Positions 1 to 11,902 of a stretch of 64,000 nt of DNA are shown piece after piece. This DNA comes from Biscogniauxia marginata (lineage: Eukaryota; Ascomycota; Sordariomycetes; Xylariales; Xylariaceae). The translations under genes and the position numbers were made by a program. The notes beneath the pieces are model-generated. The model had not been told where the DNA came from. It was given only the letters and a program-made list of their open reading frames with translations, and did not search any database. How positions within the stretch are numbered: position 1 is the stretch's first letter; each line of letters begins with the position of its first letter. Location of the stretch: positions 186,001-250,000 of the forward strand of contig MU404093.1 of the NCBI GenBank assembly GCA_022695795.1. Direction: 5' to 3'.

Positions 1-1429
1 CAGCTGCAGGGAAATGTGGTCGGAGCCGGGCTCCCAAAGTATTTAGTGGGAAGAGGCCAGAGGAGGTTGAGAATGGCAGTCAGGATGGCGATGGAGAAAA
101 GACCTCGTGATATGTTGACCAGTGAGCGATGGATGTGCGTGTGTGTGTGTGTGTGTGTAGGTGCCGGGCCGAGTCAGGCAGCTGATCAAATGCATAAATC
201 CCCGATTGTCGATTATCGTCGAGCCGTTTATCAAACACTGTGTCCCTATTCGCCGACGCGCTCGCGCGTGTGATGAATTCTCGGGATTGCCTTGCCCAGC
301 TGCTTATACCGTGTATATAATGTGAAGATAACACTGTGGTATGTGCTACCTATATCCGTCGTGAGTTCTTGTTTCTAAGACTACCTAGATACATTTTCGA
401 CTATATCAAAGTCAAATCATTTTACTCTAAGTATATATGTATTTTCGTATATATGTACTTTCTTTTGTGTCTACCTATGTAGTAGGTAGTGGAAATCAAC
501 CTCAATTATACCTTAAAAACACTTAATAGTACTAGGTAGTACGTACCTAGTAAAGAACTCCCGTCAGGGCGGGTTCTTTCCGGCTGCTCGGGTAATACAG
601 GTATGACTGATAAGTTGCTTGTAAGGGTCCATATGATGTAACTGTACATGTAGGTCAAGATATTTGATAATTACCTTATACAATATCCGAACTAACATCC
701 AAACTATACAGAGCTGATCAACAGAATATCAATGCAGCTGACTTGATTTATTAATAAAATGTGGATTTTTATTCACGTCTCTTATGTTGAATAACTCATC
801 TTTCAATACATGTAAAACCCAACCTTACTACATATAGGTAACCCATGTGTATAGGCGGGTTATGCGAAAGGCCATAACCTAAAAAAAACGAATGACATGG
901 CCTCATTCTGGATCTGACGTCAACCTCCACTAGATAGTACATGTACCTTCCAATGTTGGTGTCCAACATTCGTCACAGGGCGAGGGGAAGAGGGACGCTA
1001 ACCCTGGTTCAATTCCAAACATCTCCCTTGCAATGCCAATTCTATCAACCTACGTGATGATCTAACAAGACTCAACTCTACGCGGGGTTACTGTTCTTGT
1101 ACGAGCCCAGGAGTCCGGGGCTCGGCACCCATGAGCATTTATCGTTGCCACCATCACTAATAGCGCCAGTAGATACACTTATTTTTCCTTGTTCGTACAT
1201 CTCTAACTAAGGAAGCATTTGTTATCTTCTTAAGCTACTACATAAACCCGATATCTAGACTTGGGCCATATTAGCATCACTCATCCCTCTACTCATCCCT
1301 CTCTAGGGGTTCGACACAAGGCGTAGGGCTACGCATAGCCAACCTCTCTCACATCTCCTACCGACATCTTCACTTCTTCTTTTTCTCTCTCGGAGTCGGC
1401 AATGAGGAACCGCTGAGCAGCCTGTCACT
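1..1429. other. Intergenic region before the first gene
   Basis: No coding region could be supported here. It holds a GT microsatellite at about 139-158, AT-rich stretches around 370-560, and several copies of the TAGGTAGT/CTACCTA type of word between 350 and 550 that recurs in spacers of this window. The last few hundred bases, rich in CT from about 1280 to 1395, are the likely promoter and leader of the downstream transporter gene. Confidence 0.6.
139..158. repeat. GT dinucleotide microsatellite
   Basis: Ten uninterrupted GT units. Short reading frames crossing it on either strand are artefacts of the repeat. Confidence 0.9.
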
Positions 1430-4400
1430 ATGCCTCCGGAATCTAGAGGAGACAAAGTAGCCGCAGGCTCGGCACCGCCGTCCAAGAAGGCAAAGCTAGG
1501 TGCTGTATCTGGCGTCTTCGTTCCTAGTGTTCTAAATATTATTTCTATTCTCATGTTCCTCCGTTTCGGCTCTATCCTAGGCCATATCGGCCTGCTTGGC
1601 ATGCTGGGTAAGTTCACCCCCTTTTCTGAGGATATTGCCAGAGAACGGTGACCCTAAACTACCACGCAGGATTGCTCTTCGTTGCATATCTTGTTGATCT
1701 TGCCACTGTCCTCTCATTGTCTGCCATTGCTTCCAATGGAGAAGTGAAGGGCGGCGGTGCGTATTACTTGATCTCAAGATCTCTAGGTCCAGAATTCGGG
1801 GGCTCCATTGGCATTTTGTTCTATCTGTCTCAAGTCCTTAATACCTCCCTCAACGTCGTCGGTCTCATAGACTGCCTCAGGCTCAACATCGACTTGGTAC
1901 CCTTTGGGTATTGGGAGGGCTACGGCATGCAAACCTGTGCCCTCATCGTTTGCACGGCTCTCAGCCTCGCTGGAAGCGGTCTTTTCGTTCGAGCTAGTAA
2001 TGGTCTCCTTGCCATTCTTGTCGTAGCCACGCTGAGCATCCCAGTTTCCGCCGTGGCGAGATCTCCATTCAAAAATACCCATCTTGGTGTTGAGTTTACC
2101 GGGTTAGGTTTCCAGACAATGCGATCAAACCTATTTCCGCATACATCTGGCCTTACCTACAGAGGAGTAGACACATTTAGGGAGCTGTTTGGCATCTTGT
2201 TCAGCTGTACTTCCGGGATATTTGCGGGGGCATCAATGTCAGGCGACTTGCGGAAACCCAGCAGCGCCATTCCGAAAGGAACTCTATGGGCAATGATTAC
2301 AACCTTGATTCTCTATTTGTTAGTAATCTTGTCTATGGCAGGAAGTATTACCCATTCCTCATTTATCCAGCATACAAACATCGTTTCAACAACAAGTATT
2401 TGGCCTCCGTTGATCCTTGCTGGAGAGTGCGCAACAACCTTCTTCTCAGCATTGATGGGCATCATCGGTGCTGCCAAACTTCTTCAAGCCTTAGGAAGGG
2501 ATAAGATACTACCAGGGCTTGCTATATTAGGACGGGGTACTAAGCGTGGGGATGTGCCTGTACCTGCGGTGTTCGTCACTTATGTTATTGCTCAAATAGC
2601 ACTATTTTCTAATTTGAACCAAATCGCAACCCTTATAGCAATGGGCTATCAGGTCAGAAGAAATGATATCGAATTGCGTAGGTATAACCAGCTAATGGAA
2701 AACAGATGACATTCTTCGTCATGAATCTAGCTTGCTTTCTTCTCAAGATAGGTTCAGCTCCTAACTTTCGACCAGCTTTCAAGTTTTTCAGTTGGCACAC
2801 AGCTTTCATGGGCAGCATCCTTTCTGCTGCTGCTATGTTCTTTATAGATGAAACATACGCGGCTTCGGCTATTTGCCTGCTCATATTCCTCTTCCTCCTG
2901 ATCCACTACCTGAGTCCACCAAAGCATTGGGGAGATGTGTCTCAGAATTTGATCTACCACCAGGTGCGAAAGTACTTACTACGGCTCAGGCCGGAACATA
3001 TCAAGTTCTGGCGGCCTCAGATTATATTGCTTGTGAACGATCCTCGGCATAACACAAGATTGATTCAGTTTTGCAATTCTATGAAGAAAGGCTCTCTCTA
3101 TATCCTAGGACACGTGATAATCACAAGCGATTTCAACTCGGGTATTCACGAGGCTAAATTACAGCAGTCCGCGTGGACACGGTATATCACGGAATATTCG
3201 AAAATCAAAGCGTTTGTTCAACTTACTATGTCTCCAAGTATCGAATGGGGAGTGCGGAATCTGATACTTTCGGCCGGGCTAGGTGGCATGCGGCCTAACA
3301 TAGCAGTCCTCGGATTCTACAACATGGATGACTTGAGAAGATCGCACCCTCTCATTCGGATCCCAGAAATCCCTACATCTCCCTCGGGGGTGAGGTTGCC
3401 AATCAAGGAAGATAAGACCCCTAGGAGACGCCGTGGAGATACGTCTGCTCGTCTCTTAGGGGGGTTCCTGCCAACCGATGCAATTAAGACGGAGGACATG
3501 ATGTCAGTCACGAGCTACTTGACAATATTAGAAGACCTTGCGCTGCGGAACCGTCTGAATGTTGCTATTGGGAAAGGCTTCCAAACTCTAGAGACACCGC
3601 GATACGATGGAAGCAATACTAAGAAGTACATTGACCTGTGGCCAATTCAGATGTCAGCCGAAATCACAGCTGGAGATAAGAGCGTGCTGACCACCAACTT
3701 TGATACGTGTAAGTTTCTTCTATGTCCCGCGCCCGAAGTTAACGCTATGGGAGTAGTTGGAGGGATATATTCAAATTGGAAAACTGCAATTATCATCTTG
3801 AACGGGCACTTGCTTCGAATGCAATAGTTACCATACGCATTGTATATCCCTGTTAAGATCGAGCATCGCTAATCCTTCTTTAAGATACATTGATTTTACA
3901 ACTCGGGTATATTATTCACAGCGTTCCTGCATGGAGAGAAGTGTATGGTCTTCGAGTCTTAGTATTTGTGGAATACGAGAGCGAGGTCCGTGAAGAGCAA
4001 GAGCGGTTAAAAGCGTTGTTAGAGAAGCTAAGAATCGAGGCAAAGATTCATGTCTTCTGGCTAGCTTCAGGGGGGCTGCCGACATATGACACCATCGTTA
4101 ACGGCCGTTATCATGACTATGGTTCTACGCAATTCGTCAATGACGCACTAAAAGACGAGGAGTGGTGGCAAGATCTACAGCAACTGAGAAGTAACGCTCG
4201 CGAAATGTCACGTTCGCAAGAGCTAGCTTCTTTGGAAGAGGTACTTGGTGCCTCTAGACGCCGAGGTTCAGGTCCTAGATCAGGGGATGAACACGAACTT
4301 CTGGGGCGGTTGAGTAAGCATGACCTTATGGATCTGTCGAAGAATCCAACAGTATCTGCGGTTGCCAAATTAGGAGGCAACTTCGGTATCCACACTCATC

Positions 4401-5347
4401 ACCTTGACTCTGCTGCATTGAACGACGAATCCGATATGCAGTTGGATCTGCTAAGCGAGGACGATAACTCATTGTCATCTTCAGACGCCGAGTTTAACGA
4501 TACCGAGGGTTTGCCAGGCGATGATGCTGAAGGGCCAAACTCATTTAGAAGGTCAACTGCGTCCATTTTCGTTAACAGGAGACTGAGCCATGGAAGTTTA
4601 ATACATCGGCCAGTACCATCAAGGAAACCAGAACAAGTGAGCACCGAAGGCTCTAAACATCTTCCAGCGTCAAAGTCGTCAGGCTATGGGACAATGTCCT
4701 CGACTCCAGCGCCAAGTATACACGACCCGCGGCGGACTAAAACGGGAGATGGATTAACATACACCGTTCCCGATACCAGCCAAGGCAGTAGTACCCCCCA
4801 GCCCACTACCCCTAAAACTCCGTCTAGGCCTATGCTCTCACGACATACATCGGCGACCCGGTTCACCAGCAAACCAACCCCCGAAACTAGAATCATGGCA
4901 GAAGACGGCACTGAGCCACGTCTCATGTTCGCAGAGCCCGATAATCGAGAGCCGCCGCAGCCGCCGCTCAGATCCCGCCGAAACTCAGCGTCCCAGAAGG
5001 GGGAGCCGTCCGACGTTAGCGTCAGCATACCCGACCTACTATCTTCGTACCGCCTCGGCTCCCAGGCAGACGAGGACGCGCGGTCGGTGTTTTCGACGCA
5101 GAGCCTGCCGCTCTCGTTCAACGACCTGCCGAGCCGCGCGCAGCACCTGATCCTCAACGAGCTGATGCGCCAGAACAGCGGCGACGCCGCCGTCCTGCTG
5201 ACGACCCTGCCGATCCCCGAGGAGGGCACCTGCGGGAGCGAGGAGGCGAGCCTTGGGTACCTGTCCGATATCGAGGTGCTATGCCACGGCCTGCCGCCGG
5301 TGCTGCTGGTCTTGAGCAATAACATGACGGTGACGGTGAGCTTGTGA
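1430..5347 (+). CDS. VHC1: Cation-chloride cotransporter, Vhc1/SLC12 family
   Basis: Four exons are inferred: 1430-1607, 1670-2652, 2706-3708 and 3885-5347, giving 1208 residues with all phases consistent. Exon 1 opens the transport core (SGVFVPSVLNIISILMFLRF) and exon 2 continues with KGGGAYYLISRSLGPEFGGS, the conserved start of amino acid/cation-chloride carriers; about twelve membrane segments span roughly residues 25-470. The second half is the cytosolic SLC12 domain (IEWGVRNLILSAGLGGMRPN) with a long polar Ser/Pro-rich linker near residues 850-1100 and the conserved end SYLSDIEVL-like, seen here as LGYLSDIEVLCHGLPPVLLV. In yeast the family member Vhc1 moves K+ and Cl- at the vacuolar membrane; vacuolar location here is inferred. 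Donors are GTAAGT, GTCAGA and GTAAGT. GC content rises sharply over the last 350 nt of coding sequence. Confidence 0.93.
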
Positions 5348-7489
5348 TGATACATAAGAATGGTGGATACGAGATCATGTAAGAGCGGGAATGGCGACGG
5401 GGCGTTTTAGTTGTGGTTTGGCTCTCCCGTTGATAATTGAGTGCCTATCTAATGCCAGAAGCTCGTTCTAGAGAAATAAAGCCATGTGTTTAAGTCTCGA
5501 GATATTTAAGTACTGTGTTGAGCAACTCTACTTCCCACAAACTTAAAGCTCAGTTACTCTACAGTTTTACTAGTCTATGAACTAAACCCCGGAGCCCGAT
5601 TAATGCCCCCGACTGCCAGGAAATAATATGTTGTGGTTCTAGAGGGCACAAAGTCTTATAACTAAGGCTTACACACTCGTTCTCTCAGGTTTACAGGATC
5701 TATCTTGACCGTGCTTTTATAATTCATAACTGTATAGCCCTTATGATACCGTTATCGTCGAGCGCCGTCCTGAAGTCTACTGCTTCATGTTATTTGAAGG
5801 AATTGATTCTTTCCTCTTACGGGTAGGATTATGATAAAACCCAGGGAAAACCAGATATAAATGCTAGAAATTTAACAGTTTCGCTGTCGCTATAAGATCA
5901 AGGTTAACAGTCATGTCTGGAATAACATGTAAACAATATGACCAGTAGGCCCGGGCAAGTTACTCTGATTGGGGAATCTCAATTATTAGTTGATATCATA
6001 AACTTGCCACGAAGAAAATACGACATAGTGTTGCCCTTCCCATATACTGTTCTATCGCAGGACGGTATGTATATAAGGTGCAATCGCGGCGTCGATTTTG
6101 CGACATATACTTATTACATAACAACTTCTTCAGAGTTTCTCATGCTTACTTAAGGGAGTCATTCGCCCGTTTGCCTGAGGAAGAACTGTACTATGAAGCA
6201 TTGAGATTGCTTGCGTTGTATTTCCTTTACATGTACCTCGTATGTAGTCCTTATCGAATGTGCGAACGCGCGTGTTTAATAATTATTAAACGATTTTCGT
6301 GTTAATCCCATCGAGTCTATGTTATTAGTTTCGAGTAGAGGTGACACAGCGAGCATACCTAAATATTGATGAGTTACCTAGGTAGATAAGAGAATATTGA
6401 CCTGTGAAGCGCATTCAACATGCAAACATTCGCCAGTTTAGCGAAAACGGCATACATAAATTCCTATGGACGAATTCAAACTCATACCAAGCAAATTTCA
6501 TGATTATTAGCTATGTTATTGACTTGCTTAAGAAGTCCCAACCAGCCCGTTCTCACAAGCAATGCCGTCACATTCTTTCTCGGACCGCCTTGCTCCTCTC
6601 CCTTTCTTCGTGCCAACGCCAAAACCAACAGCAGCAACCCGAGCTCGAAGCAGGACAATGAAATTCCACAAAGCCCTAGCCAACGGAGAGTTCAAGTCTG
6701 ACATAGGTAGCCGACCAAGCTATGCCATTTCTTTGTTGACAAAATAGCAACTTACTCTATAAACCCCCCTAGCTCAACCAACAACTCTCTTTATTCATCA
6801 TCAAATATAGAAACCAATACAAATTCCTTGCCTCTAGAGTTCCGTTCCAATGTCCCACGCACAATGCGTTGGTTCCAACCAACAAGGAGGACAAGAAACG
6901 TCCCCATCTACCTAGTGGCTAGGCACTCGTCAACTGACAAATATTATGTTTGTCGTTGGGACTTCGTCCTATGACGCTCGAGTGAAAGAGACCATTAATG
7001 AGCAAGGTCAAAGATCATAGTTGGTACACTCAAAGAGAATGAGTTCCTCGTCCTAAAGAAAAGGCCTGGCAGACCACCTTTATCAGCATGACGTCTCGCT
7101 CCTGATCCCCTGATCTCTTCCTGCTCCCGAATGATTTCCCCCCTTCTTCTGATTCAGATTGAAATTTTCTATGCGTTTTGACTTAGGCATGACTACACTT
7201 TATGAGACTATTCTTTATTCTTCATCCAACAAGAACATTTCAACTTACCAAACCAGCTTGATGCTTTCACTTGTAAACTTCGATCCTCTCATCGACTGAG
7301 ATAGATTATCACGAGGACTAACTCTTATTCTTTCCCAACATACGTATTTCGCATAGAACCAACAAGTTCCAACAAATTTATTAATTAGCCCGTAATTAAA
7401 TACCTTATTTGCAACCCTTTTCATAGAACCGACCAACACGCAGGACCACCGCAGGAGTCGCGAAACAGAAGGCACCTAGAGAGAGATAT
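5348..7489. other. Intergenic region, 2.1 kb
   Basis: AT-rich spacer. Small reading frames at 5938-6153 and 6404-6747 show no recognisable domain and no splice continuation. The last part (about 6760-7489) is C/T-rich on the plus strand and probably contains the promoter and leader of the low-complexity gene at 7490. Confidence 0.5.
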
Positions 7490-10432
7490 ATGCCATATTC
7501 GCGGCACGCCAGCACGGGATCTGGGCGGAGCGCTTACAGTGCCACCAGCCGCATCAGTAAAACGAGCAACGTGAGTAGAAGCACCAGCACCAGCACCAGC
7601 AGCGGCGGCAGTAGTAGTAGCAGTAGCAGCAGAAGTAGCAGCAGCAATGCGAGAGCGGGTACATCTGGGGGCGTTCTCTCACGCATGCTAAGTAGCCTCC
7701 AGAAGAAGAACCACCACGGAGGACGTCGAAAAGACAACGGCGACAACGACGGCGACAGCAGTGACCGAACAGCCAAGTACCCCCGCCTCGGCGCCATCGA
7801 CGAGGACAAGGAGAACTGGATCGCCAGCTACCAGGTCACACACTATCCCGACCGGCCACGGGTGGACAAGCGGACGCGGCCGGAGCTCAGGAAAAAGGAG
7901 GACGAGTACCGGGACGAGATCATCCAGATGCAGGAGCGGAACATGGAGAGACGGATACAGAACGCTGCCACCGCTGCCCTTTCCAGCGCCACGGCAGAAA
8001 GTATGGCCGCGGTGGCTGCTCGTAGGAATCTGACCACCACCACTACCACCGCCGCCGCCGCCGACGCCGCCACCACCAACAGCGCCACAATGCCAAGTAT
8101 CCGGACCGACATCGACATCGACCTCGCCGTGCCGAATTTCAGCTATTCGTCCTGCAGCCCCAAGGGCAGCCGCGAGAACCTATCGTCATGGTCGGCGTCG
8201 GCGTCGGCGTCGGAATCGCCCGTGTTCAGGTGGACCGAGTGGCAGCAGCAGCAGCAGCTTCCCGGCCCCCACGGAGCCAGCGACGATCGCTGGGCGGCAG
8301 CCCCGACTCGGGAGAGGGCCGGCACCGCAGGGCGGGACGAGAGAGCGCTGTCGGACTCGCTCGTGTCGCCGGGCACCGGGACCATCAAGATAGCGCTCTA
8401 CCCGGGTTCGATCTACTGGAGAAGCAGCCGCAGCAGCATGCCCGCGTCCGCGGGCGAAGACGACAGCGCCCGGCCTCTCTCGCTCGCCCACCCTTTCACC
8501 TTCCCCGTAGATGGGACCGCGGCGCGGAGGCTGGGGCTGGGTCTGAACAGCGGTGACGAATACGATAGTGCTGATGTTGCTGATGATGATGCTGACAGTA
8601 ATGGGGGCGAGGCGGCGGCGGTGGCGGCCGCTGCTGCCACCAGGCGGCCAGCGTCGCACAACCGCAGAGAGGATAAGACACGGCGCTCGCGGCGGGGGCG
8701 CAATTCTAATTCCGTATCAGATACACAAGGCGGTAGCCATCCGACTCAGGCTCGTGCGACGCGGGCACGTCACAAAAGGGCCAGGGGCCCCGACTCGTCG
8801 TCATCGTCATCGTCGTCGTCGTCGTCGACGCGCGACTCCCCGAGGACCTCGTCATACATCGATACCCACGTCCGCGACGCCTTCTCCACGCCGTCGCCCC
8901 CTCGCACCCCAAGTCTGGTCTCCAACAACAACAACAACAGCTCCTCTCCCGACTCGGAGCGGGCGGGCGGCAACATCACCAGTCCCCCGACGCCCGCCAG
9001 CCGCGATACGAACCCGCGCCGCAACAAAAGCAGCGGCAGCGGCAGCAGCAGCAGCAGCGGCTACAGCGACAGGAACAGGAACTCCAGCCCCATCCTCTTC
9101 TTCGGCTCTCGGGCGCAACGATCCGACGACGCACACCAGCCAAAGCTGTGCCCCATGCCCGGCTGCCACGCCCCGCTGACGGGCGCGGGCGACCTGAAGC
9201 ACAACCTGTGCTCGAGCTGCCGGCGGGAGCTGCAGCCGCGGGAGAGCACGTTCTACGGCGACCACGCCAGCAGCCGCGACGGCAGCGATCTGGAGATGCT
9301 GCCCCACCGGCATCATCCGGCCGTCGTCGAGGAGGCCAAGTACAGGACCTTCAAGGCGGTCAAGTCTTCCAAGCCCACCATCTCGCGCGGCAACAGCGAC
9401 TCGGCAGCAATGGCGGTGGTAGAAGAAACCGAAACCGGCAGGATAGCGGCAGCGAATCAAGGCGGTAGCAGTAGTAACCTCTCGAGCAGGTTCAACAACG
9501 GGGCCGGGGCCGAGTTCAAGCTCGAGCCCGCACCGCCCGGCCGGGCTCGAAGCAAGAAGACCGCCACGGCCCAGCACACGACGCGCGCCACCACCCTGAG
9601 AGTATTCCCGCCGCCGAGCCGGGGCGACAGCGCCAGCGTCCCGCCACCACCGAGCCACCGACCGCCGCCGCCGCCGCTCCGGCTCTCGGCCTCGAGCTCG
9701 TCGCTGCTACCCTCCGCCGCGAGCAAGAGCAGCAGTGGGAGCAACCACATCAGCTTCCAGCTGTCTCGGTGGCCTTCGTCTTCTTTTCCCCCATCCCCAT
9801 CCCCATCCCCGTCTCAGTCCCCATCTCCTAGCCCGACTCCGGCGGCGTTAGGTCCGGGCCTGCTCCTAGAAGCCAGGACATTCAAACCGCCGTCCCCGTC
9901 CCCGCACCCACGACGACCGAGTCCGAGTCCGCAGTCGCGACAGCAACCGGGCTCGCCCACGCAAATCTCGGCGGCCCCTAGCACCAGTTCCGCCTCGAAC
10001 CCACGTACCCACAACCACAACAACAATGACAACAACAATGACAACACCCCCAGCCGTCGCCCGCAGCTTCAACAGCGCGGCGACACCGATAGCACAAGTC
10101 CCTTCCTCACCCCCCACACGGCCTCTATCTCTCCTCCTCGAAACAACAACCATCTGCATCCCCACCACCACAGCCACGACGCTCGCCTCGCGCCCCCTAT
10201 CACCAGCACCAGCACCAGCACCAGCGATAACAATACAGCGGCAGCGAGGGTGAGCGCCGCGGCGGTCAGCGAGGACGACCTGTACCACGAGATCGCGAGC
10301 ATAATCGACTGCTACGTGCGGGCGGAGCACATGAGCGAGTGGGAGCACGAGCGCCGCAAGGCCTCGGCCGTGGCCGCCTACTTCGCCGAGGACCCGGAGG
10401 AGGTCGAGATGCGGAGGCGGGGTTTCTTCTGA
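7490..10432 (+). CDS. Low-complexity fungal protein of unknown function
   Basis: A single uninterrupted frame of 980 residues starting at an ATG that follows a C/T-rich leader. Most of it is predicted disordered: Ser/Thr-, Gln-, Asn-, Ala- and Pro-rich runs encoded by AGC, GCC and CCN repeats. Two parts look folded. A Cys cluster near residues 554-577 has the order CPMPGC then CSSCRREL, four cysteines that could bind one zinc ion. The C-terminus, about residues 930-980, is a charged helical segment (DLYHEIASIIDCYVR). The N-terminal 40 residues are Ser/Thr/Arg-rich. I do not recognise the family; these two islands suggest a real, selected protein rather than random open frame. Long antisense frames over this gene are composition artefacts. 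An undetected intron inside the low-complexity part cannot be excluded. Confidence 0.75.
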   Translation: MPYSRHASTGSGRSAYSATSRISKTSNVSRSTSTSTSSGGSSSSSSSRSSSSNARAGTSGGVLSRMLSSLQKKNHHGGRRKDNGDNDGDSSDRTAKYPRLGAIDEDKENWIASYQVTHYPDRPRVDKRTRPELRKKEDEYRDEIIQMQERNMERRIQNAATAALSSATAESMAAVAARRNLTTTTTTAAAADAATTNSATMPSIRTDIDIDLAVPNFSYSSCSPKGSRENLSSWSASASASESPVFRWTEWQQQQQLPGPHGASDDRWAAAPTRERAGTAGRDERALSDSLVSPGTGTIKIALYPGSIYWRSSRSSMPASAGEDDSARPLSLAHPFTFPVDGTAARRLGLGLNSGDEYDSADVADDDADSNGGEAAAVAAAAATRRPASHNRREDKTRRSRRGRNSNSVSDTQGGSHPTQARATRARHKRARGPDSSSSSSSSSSSTRDSPRTSSYIDTHVRDAFSTPSPPRTPSLVSNNNNNSSSPDSERAGGNITSPPTPASRDTNPRRNKSSGSGSSSSSGYSDRNRNSSPILFFGSRAQRSDDAHQPKLCPMPGCHAPLTGAGDLKHNLCSSCRRELQPRESTFYGDHASSRDGSDLEMLPHRHHPAVVEEAKYRTFKAVKSSKPTISRGNSDSAAMAVVEETETGRIAAANQGGSSSNLSSRFNNGAGAEFKLEPAPPGRARSKKTATAQHTTRATTLRVFPPPSRGDSASVPPPPSHRPPPPPLRLSASSSSLLPSAASKSSSGSNHISFQLSRWPSSSFPPSPSPSPSQSPSPSPTPAALGPGLLLEARTFKPPSPSPHPRRPSPSPQSRQQPGSPTQISAAPSTSSASNPRTHNHNNNDNNNDNTPSRRPQLQQRGDTDSTSPFLTPHTASISPPRNNNHLHPHHHSHDARLAPPITSTSTSTSDNNTAAARVSAAAVSEDDLYHEIASIIDCYVRAEHMSEWEHERRKASAVAAYFAEDPEEVEMRRRGFF

Positions 10433-11219
10433 GTTAGGTACCTACCCAAACTTGGTTAACCCGAGCAGTATGAGATTTAATTAATTATATAAAAAGGGGA
10501 AAAGGGGGGGGGGGGGGGGGGGGGGTAAAAAAAAAAAATAAATATTTTGTTTTTGCCCCCCCCAAGTTTATNNNNNNNNNNCTCTCCGCCCCGCTCGGCC
10601 CCCCCCCCCGCCGGCCGGGGCGGCCGCCCGCGCCCCCCCCCCCCCACGTCTCAAAGAATGAGATTTGGTGTTGGCCGTCCCCCCTTTTCTCTTATTCTTC
10701 TCTTTTCCTTTTCATCTGTAAATATTTATTTAGTAATAGTAATAGCGGTAGTATTACCTACCTACCTGCTCACTCGACGTCTCGAGTTGGCGGATTAGGG
10801 GTGGGAAGGGGAAACGTAATAAAGACAACAACCAATTTGATACCAAAATTGATTAACATCTATCTCAGGTTTTTTTTATTCCCGTTGAGAATCGCGGAGA
10901 AGTCCCCTACAACGATCCCAATTCCCATGCCGATTTCCTTCTTTCTTTATTTTATAATCGCGTGGGTATCGATGCAACGCCTATATTGCTCCTCGCATGC
11001 AAATAGAAAACAATACCGAACCTCCTATACGCCATGATGCCATGCATTTTTTGGGATGTAGAAATAGGAAAGGATAAAGGTACGGGGGAAAAGCAAGCAA
11101 ATCCCGTCCTTGTCGCCCTATCTCTTCTAGCCCATTTCTGAGTCTTCCTGCCCGCCTTCTTCGTTATTCACGTTTGCGTGAGTTGGTGAAGAGGTACTCT
11201 GGTTAGCAAAGCCGGCTAC
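10433..11219. other. Intergenic region with assembly gap
   Basis: Convergent spacer between the low-complexity gene and SPT4. It contains a G homopolymer at about 10505-10525, an A run, ten unknown bases at 10572-10581 and C homopolymers at about 10600-10645. Downstream sequence to 11219 is AT-rich with no supported gene. Confidence 0.7.
10505..10645. repeat. Homopolymer tracts around a 10-N gap
   Basis: G, A and C runs flank ten Ns at 10572-10581. The sequence here is probably unreliable, and a short frame that crosses the Ns should be ignored. Confidence 0.85.
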
Positions 11220-11902
11220 CTAGTCCTGCTCCACTGCACTTCCATCACGACTGTAACCAATGACAAATACCACATTAGCCAGCCTCGTCCTCGATAATAC
11301 ACATATGTATAGATCAAGCCCGATGCAAGAAATGAGAACGTGTATGTACTAGGCAATGATAATATTATCGAAAAGAAGGCAAAAACTCACGGGATATATA
11401 CGTGTCCGTCGTCCTCCATGGCGGCCTTGACATCCTCGGGCAGCGACCCCGAGACCTTCATGGCGTAGACGCCCGGCACGAAGGCGTCGATGCGCTGCCA
11501 CTTGGCGATCCACGACTTCTTGGGGTCGGCGATGGTCATGAGGCCCTCGAAGACGCCCGAGGTGCACGATTCGATCGCCTCGGGCGAGCCCTTGAGGTCG
11601 AGGAACGGGCAGTTGGGGCAGCCCTCGGATCGGAAGCGCTGTTTGTGGAAAAAAGAGCTGATGTTAGAGAGAGATAGCAAGAACTAGATATGGGGGAGTA
11701 TGGAGCTTGAGGTCGAGCATTTAGGCAATGTAGCTTAGCTAGCTAAGCTACGTGTGGATGCGAAACAGCTTTTATGTATGTATATACGATGGGATCATCG
11801 GCGCTGGGTTGTAAGACTTACAGCCTGCGTCATGACAATCGAGCACACCATGCAGGCGCGAGTGTAGCGCTGCTGGCCGGGGGGAACGAAGTTGTCGGCC
11901 AT
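11220..11902 (-). CDS. SPT4: Transcription elongation factor Spt4
   Basis: Three exons on the minus strand: 11822-11902, 11391-11638 and 11220-11250, joining to 119 residues, the usual size for fungal Spt4. The N-terminus begins [20 protein letters not shown] and the second exon supplies the other cysteine pair ([11 protein letters not shown]), making the four-Cys zinc site; the rest ([27 protein letters not shown]) is the NGN-binding region. Spt4 pairs with Spt5 to form DSIF on RNA polymerase II and supports elongation. The last exon is only 31 nt and encodes RDGSAVEQD plus the stop; without it the frame would end inside the GTGAGT donor. It is divergent to POP8, 695 bp apart, and a GGGAT pentamer repeat lies just upstream of the start. 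Confidence 0.95.

Noticed and set aside
5938..6747. Small plus-strand ORFs of 60-85 codons
   Set aside because: No domain, no splice partners, AT-rich context.
7534..10348. Many long antisense and shifted frames over the low-complexity gene
   Set aside because: They consist of Leu, Arg or Val runs that are the other-frame readings of AGC/GCC/CCG repeats.
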